From: Corallococcus soli
GTDB taxonomy: Bacteria; Myxococcota; Myxococcia; Myxococcales; Myxococcaceae
Assembly (NCBI RefSeq): GCF_014930455.1
Contig: NZ_JAAIYO010000002.1
Span: 310,001-374,000, forward strand
Direction of reading: 5' to 3'
DNA: 64,000 nucleotides
Shown here: piece by piece, positions 61,530-64,000 of the stretch
Position numbering within the stretch: position 1 is the first letter of the stretch
How the letters are laid out: every line of letters starts with the position of its first letter
Program-made: the position numbers and the translations under genes
Notes under the pieces: model-generated
The model's database searches: none
What the model saw: the letters and a program-made list of their open reading frames with translations, nothing else
Told to the model about the DNA's origin: nothing

Positions 61530-61916
61530 GTGACCGACGTGCGCGAGCGGCCCCCGTCTTCACCCCTGCTGCAGGTCATGTGGGGCAACGCCTTCCTGCT
61601 GTCGGTGCTCTACCTGCTGGTGGGCATCGTGGTGGAGCTGCTCCGGCGACAGTTCCGCTCGCCGCTGGTCGAACGCCTGTCCATGGCGCTCGACTCCCTG
61701 CCGGCGCGGGCGCTGGAGGTGGTGCACGGCCTGGAGCCGCTGCGCGCGGCCTACTTCGACGGCCGCATCTCCGACCTGGGGGTGCGCGTCCTCTTCGGCG
61801 TCGTCACCGTGGTGGTCATCTTCCTGCTCGCGCTCGTGGTGGGCGCCATCATGGGCGTGCTGCGCTGGGCCATCCTTCGCGCCGCCAGCCACAGGGGCGG
61901 CCCGCCCCCGGCCTGA
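61530..61916 (+). CDS. Small integral membrane protein
   Basis: This 128-aa protein starts at GTG, 1 base after the TPR gene stop. It has two transmembrane helices (FLLSVLYLLVGIVVELL and VLFGVVTVVVIFLLALVVGAIMGVL) separated by a ~55-residue loop (RRQFRSPLVERLSMALDSLP ARALEVVHG). The family is not recognised. Tight coupling to the large TPR protein suggests they work together. Confidence 0.75.
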   Translation: MTDVRERPPSSPLLQVMWGNAFLLSVLYLLVGIVVELLRRQFRSPLVERLSMALDSLPARALEVVHGLEPLRAAYFDGRISDLGVRVLFGVVTVVVIFLLALVVGAIMGVLRWAILRAASHRGGPPPA

Positions 61917-61926
61917 CGGCCTGGAC

Positions 61927-63987
61927 TCACATGGGGCGGCGCAGCTTCGACTTGCGCACGCGCGGCGGCACCGGCGTGGCCTGCGGCTCATGGCCCGCGG
62001 CGCGCGCCATCATGCAGATCTCCACCACCTTGGGGCCGAAGCGCTCCCAGCGGCTCTCCCCGGTGCCCTTCACCGCGAGGAAGGACTCCCGGTCCACCGG
62101 CAGCGCGGAGGCGATGCCCAGCAGCGTCGCGTCGTTGAAGATGATGAAGGGCGCGATGCCCAGGTCCTTCGCCAGGTCCTTGCGCCAGCGGCGCAGCTCC
62201 GTGGACGCAAGCTCGCTGTAGACCATCACGGGCGCGCCGGCCCCCGCGGATGAGGAGCGCGAGGAGGACCCGGACGGCTTGGGCATCATGCTGCCCGCGC
62301 ACCGGTCGCACGTCCCGCACACGGCCGCTGCGTCCGCCTGCCCGAAGTAGCTGAGGATGAACGCGCGCCGGCACTTCGGCGTGTACGCGTAGTCCGTCAT
62401 CCGCTTGAGCATCAGCAGGTTGTGTCGCTCCTGCGTGCGAACGCGGCTCAAGTCCACGCTCAGGCCGCGGAACGGCACGCGCTCCAGCGCGCGGATGGAG
62501 CGCCCCGCGAAGGGCTTGCGCACCCGCACCACGCCCGCCTTCTCCAGGAGGCCCAGCGCGTGCCGGACCTCGTCCTCCGACAGCGCCGTGCGCCGGGCGA
62601 GGATGGGCAGCTCCGTGGTGGTCTGCCGCCCCACGGGGAACGTCTCCAGCAGCGAGCGCAAAAGCCGCTGGGTCTCTGGCGCGTGCGGTTGGGCGGAGGC
62701 CGCCTTGTCCGTCAACGTCAGGCCGTACTCGCCCTCGCCGCGCCCGCCGCGCTCCAGCTTGCCCTCGCGCTCGAAGATGCGCAGCGCGGCGGAGACCTCG
62801 AACTCGCTGGCCCCCACCATGCCCGCCAGCGCGTGCACGCCCCGGTCGAACTCCTCCACGCCCTGGAGCGCGGTCCACACGTCGGACAGCACGGCTTCGG
62901 ACGGGTGGCTGCTCTCGATGAGGCGCTCCTGCGTGTACACGTCCGCGTGGTTGAACAGCAGCACCGCCGTGGCGGGGTTGCCGTCCCGGCCCGCGCGGCC
63001 AATCTCCTGGTAGTACGCCTCCACCGCCCGGGGGATGTTGGCGTGCGCGACGAAGCGGATGTCCGGCTTGTCGATGCCCATCCCGAAGGCGTTGGTGGCC
63101 ACCGCCACCGCGTCCTTCGCGGACATGAAGTCCTCCTGCGCGCGGCGGCGGGCGTCGTCCTCCATGCCCGCGTGGTAGAGCACCGCGCGCACCTTGCGCG
63201 TCACGAGCGCGGAGTGCATCCCTTCCGCGGCCTTGCGCGTGGAGCAGTAGATGATGCCGCTGCCCCCCTTCGCCGCCAGCTGCGTGCAGGCCTCCCGGCG
63301 CTCTTCGTCCCCGTTGACGTTCACCACGTCGAGGAAGAGGTTCGGCCGATCAAAGCCCTGGGCGAACACCCGGGGCTCCTTCATCAGCAGCACGCGGACG
63401 ATGTCGTCGCGCACCTCCGGCGTCGCCGTGGCGGTCAGGGCCACCGTGCGCGGGGGGCGCAGCCGCTTGCGCACCTGGCCCAGCAGCGCGTAGTCCGGCC
63501 GGAAGTCATGGCCCCACTGGGAGATGCAGTGCGCCTCGTCCACGGCGAACAGCTCCACGCCCAGCTCCGCGACCAGCTCCAGGAAGCTCCCGCTGCGGAA
63601 GCGCTCCGGCGCGACGTAGAGCAGCTTGTACTCGCGGGCGCGCAGCTTGCGCAGGCGCTCCGCCCGCTCCAGGTCCGACAGCGACGAGTTGATGAAGGTG
63701 GCCGGGATACCCTTCGCGGTGAGCTGCTCCACCTGGTCCTTCATCAGCGCGATGAGCGGCGACACCACCAGCGTGATGCCCGGCAGCAGCAGCGCCGGGA
63801 GCTGGTAGCACAGGCTTTTGCCCGCGCCCGTGGGCATCACCACCACGGTGTTGCGGCCGCTGAGCACCGAGTTGATGACGGAGGCCTGGCCGGGACGGAA
63901 CTCCGACAGGCCGAAGTACCGCACCAGTCCCCGCTGGGCATCTTCGAGGAAGGGCAGGGACTCCAGCATCGCGCGCATGTTCATCAT
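61927..63987 (-). CDS. recQ: RecQ-family ATP-dependent DNA helicase
   Basis: This 686-aa superfamily 2 helicase has the Q-motif FGLSEFRPGQASVINSVLSG, Walker A MPTGAGKSLCYQLP, DEAH box FAVDEAHCISQWGHDFRPDY, motif III ALTATATPEVRDDI and motif VI QEIGRAGRDG. A winged-helix/zinc region (CRRAFILSYFGQADAAAVCG TCDRC) and a C-terminal HRDC domain (ELRRWRKDLAKDLGIAPFII) complete it. It unwinds DNA in recombination and repair. The Arg finger and zinc cysteines are present. ATG 63987 lies 13 bases before the window edge; a start a few codons in (MRAMLESL) is possible. Confidence 0.94.
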   Translation of the reverse strand: MMNMRAMLESLPFLEDAQRGLVRYFGLSEFRPGQASVINSVLSGRNTVVVMPTGAGKSLCYQLPALLLPGITLVVSPLIALMKDQVEQLTAKGIPATFINSSLSDLERAERLRKLRAREYKLLYVAPERFRSGSFLELVAELGVELFAVDEAHCISQWGHDFRPDYALLGQVRKRLRPPRTVALTATATPEVRDDIVRVLLMKEPRVFAQGFDRPNLFLDVVNVNGDEERREACTQLAAKGGSGIIYCSTRKAAEGMHSALVTRKVRAVLYHAGMEDDARRRAQEDFMSAKDAVAVATNAFGMGIDKPDIRFVAHANIPRAVEAYYQEIGRAGRDGNPATAVLLFNHADVYTQERLIESSHPSEAVLSDVWTALQGVEEFDRGVHALAGMVGASEFEVSAALRIFEREGKLERGGRGEGEYGLTLTDKAASAQPHAPETQRLLRSLLETFPVGRQTTTELPILARRTALSEDEVRHALGLLEKAGVVRVRKPFAGRSIRALERVPFRGLSVDLSRVRTQERHNLLMLKRMTDYAYTPKCRRAFILSYFGQADAAAVCGTCDRCAGSMMPKPSGSSSRSSSAGAGAPVMVYSELASTELRRWRKDLAKDLGIAPFIIFNDATLLGIASALPVDRESFLAVKGTGESRWERFGPKVVEICMMARAAGHEPQATPVPPRVRKSKLRRPM

Positions 63988-64000
63988 CCTGGGTCGGCCG

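Overview
This window is chromosomal DNA of a fruiting, gliding myxobacterium of the suborder Cystobacterineae (Myxococcus, Corallococcus or Pyxidicoccus type). The evidence is the very high GC content with strong GC3 bias, the mglBA operon with the TVPGQ form of MglA, Glt/Nfs-like TPR envelope proteins, Ser/Thr kinases with an HRDVSPSN catalytic loop, AgmX/PglI-type C-terminal domains and a sigma-54-driven small RNA that fits Pxr. If my memory of Myxococcus xanthus locus order is right (MglA = MXAN_1925, WzpB/WzaB = MXAN_1916/1915), the number of genes from mglA down to the polysaccharide-export pair here matches exactly. Genus assignment is inference.

Region 1 (1-8.8 kb) is an accessory patch: a possible group II intron scrap, 24-bp tandem repeats, a truncated IS66-type element inserted into an IS5-type transposase, two large low-GC cargo genes, and a nonsense-mutated integrase-core transposase. 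It ends just before tRNA-Asn. The cargo genes are (a) a 580-aa protein joining a probable conflict-system N-terminal domain to a nucleoside phosphorylase/nucleosidase-fold domain and (b) an 811-aa DUF4238 + SEC-C protein. They lie between two outward-facing IS66-like ends and are the best candidate here for an undescribed defence system.

Region 2 (8.9-15.4 kb) holds housekeeping and envelope genes: an RsmB-type rRNA methyltransferase, a murein-peptide recycling set (LD-carboxypeptidase, serine beta-lactamase-fold protein, Mpl ligase), a thioredoxin-like lipoprotein and an inositol-phosphatase-family enzyme.

Region 3 (15.3-29.5 kb, minus strand) is the mglB-mglA locus, followed by six Glt/Nfs-like envelope genes, a cyclic-nucleotide-binding protein, a small secreted protein, and a beta-barrel/OPX pair for polysaccharide export (WzpB/WzaB type). 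The polarity GTPase switch, putative trans-envelope machinery and polysaccharide export therefore sit together.

Region 4 (29.6-39.3 kb) has an outer-membrane-like carboxypeptidase-regulatory-domain protein, a FecR-type lipoprotein, a kinase with an AgmX-like sensor tail, then recR, ybaB and dnaX on the minus strand. dnaX is split over two reading frames.

Region 5 (39.3-45.1 kb) has an FAD oxidoreductase, a GT22-type mannosyltransferase, and a translation island on the minus strand: serS, four tRNA-Ser genes that together read all six serine codons, tRNA-Arg(ACG), tadA (whose substrate is that tRNA-Arg) and the SRP RNA.

Region 6 (45.2-64 kb) has a 1678-aa zinc-ribbon/GYF/TPR protein with 13-aa repeats, a glycan trio (oxidoreductase, GT2, polysaccharide deacetylase), a DUF2252 protein, an acyltransferase overlapping a degenerate SDR, a sigma-54 promoter with a ~130-nt terminated sRNA (Pxr-like), a second large TPR protein and a RecQ helicase.
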